5,628 nucleotides of DNA from an uncultured Oscillospiraceae bacterium (GTDB taxonomy: Bacteria; Bacillota; Clostridia; Oscillospirales; Acutalibacteraceae): positions 1 to 5,628 of the forward strand of contig URNB01000118.1 in NCBI GenBank assembly GCA_900549055.1, in the 5' to 3' direction. A program made the position numbers and the translations under genes. The notes under the pieces were generated by a model. It was given only the letters and a program-made list of their open reading frames with translations. It ran no database searches and was not told the DNA's origin. Shown piece after piece: positions 5,272 through 5,628 of the stretch; positions within the stretch are counted from its first letter, which is position 1; each line of letters opens with the position of its first letter.

Positions 5272-5574
5272 ATGGTAAAGCACATAATTCTTTGGCAGCT
5301 ATCCGACAGCTTAACGGAAGAGGAAAAGGTGAAAACCGCGCATAACGCAAAGCAGAATCTTGAGGGCTTAATCGGTAAAATTGAGGGGCTTACCGATATT
5401 TGCGTAATAACGGGTAAGCTTGCAGGCTCCAATGCGGATATGATGCTCGACAGCACTTTCACATCGGAGGAAGCGCTTAAAAACTACTCCGTTAACCCCG
5501 CACATGCTGCGGTTGCAGATACCTATGTAAGACCTTTTGTAAAATCGCGCAGCTGCATTAACTATGAAATCTGA
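5272..5574 (+). CDS. Dabb-domain (stress-responsive A/B barrel) protein
   Basis: The predicted cytoplasmic protein has 100 residues and fits the Dabb family (dimeric alpha-beta barrel) over its whole length. It begins MVKHIILWQL with the conserved His at position 4, has a central helix (about 13-32) and EGL at 38-40. It also has the segment FTSEEALKNYSVNPAHAAVA (63-82) with H78, and ends in RSCINYEI (93-100), which corresponds to the usual R..DYE end. The more common first His of the HP.H motif is Asn75 here, and the DYE Asp is Asn97. No signal peptide or membrane segment is visible. Bacterial members have no well-defined reaction; the 'stress-responsive' name comes from plant relatives, so no heat-shock role should be read into it. 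It is separated from dnaJ by a terminator and 286 nt, so it is probably transcribed separately, although no convincing promoter was found. Confidence 0.88.
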   Translation: MVKHIILWQLSDSLTEEEKVKTAHNAKQNLEGLIGKIEGLTDICVITGKLAGSNADMMLDSTFTSEEALKNYSVNPAHAAVADTYVRPFVKSRSCINYEI

Positions 5575-5628
5575 TTTATGACCCGATAATATACAAATAT
5601 TAGCCGATAAGAAATTGACCGCCGTTCC
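5575..5628. other. Non-coding end of the window
   Basis: After the Dabb stop there is a weak AT-rich hairpin (TAATAT 5587-5592 with ATATTA 5597-5602), a 7-bp direct repeat CCGATAA (5583-5589 and 5604-5610) and TTGACC at 5615-5620, which resembles a -35 box whose -10 would fall outside the window. No gene start or terminator is evident. Confidence 0.3.

Overview
This window carries the class I heat-shock chaperone operon of a low-to-mid GC Gram-positive bacterium: hrcA-grpE-dnaK-dnaJ on the + strand, followed by a separate small gene for a Dabb-domain (stress-responsive A/B barrel) protein. The organism is most likely a member of Clostridia, perhaps Oscillospirales/Ruminococcaceae. The gene order, a perfect CIRCE operator with a sigma-A-type promoter, strong AGGAGG-type ribosome binding sites and GTG/TTG starts all fit Firmicutes. 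DnaK also lacks the roughly 24-residue insertion found in the N-terminal lobe of proteobacterial DnaK (the equivalent of E. coli E171 is E147 here). The family-level placement is an impression, not a proof.

Layout. Positions 1-310 are non-coding. They hold two hairpins (11-36 and 54-102), a repeated AAAAGTCA motif, a 12-bp inverted repeat with a T-run (184-233) that overlaps the promoter, the promoter itself (215-242), the CIRCE operator (251-277) and the hrcA ribosome binding site. hrcA (311-1345) and grpE (GTG start at 1351) are 5 nt apart. dnaK (1925-3763) follows 28 nt after grpE with a strong Shine-Dalgarno sequence. A 9-bp perfect hairpin without a T-run sits between dnaK and dnaJ (TTG start at 3837). 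dnaJ ends at 4985 and is followed by an intrinsic terminator (5019-5064). That terminator forms the left part of a roughly 100-nt palindromic element (5019-5118) that may be a dispersed repeat. The Dabb gene (5272-5574) has its own ribosome binding site. The last 54 nt hold no recognised gene.

How the genes work together. HrcA represses its own operon at CIRCE. When unfolded protein accumulates, HrcA loses activity and the operon is induced. DnaK binds and releases exposed hydrophobic segments in an ATP-driven cycle, DnaJ delivers substrates and stimulates ATP hydrolysis, and GrpE exchanges nucleotide. Start codons and intercistronic structure (strong SD plus ATG for dnaK, GTG for grpE, hairpin plus TTG for dnaJ) suggest that DnaK is made in excess of its co-chaperones.

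The operon is ordinary and intact. The less expected parts are non-coding: the terminator-like inverted repeat that contains the -35 box, mutually exclusive hairpins in the upstream region, and the palindromic element that apparently supplies the operon's terminator. I did not find convincing evidence of a new biological system.
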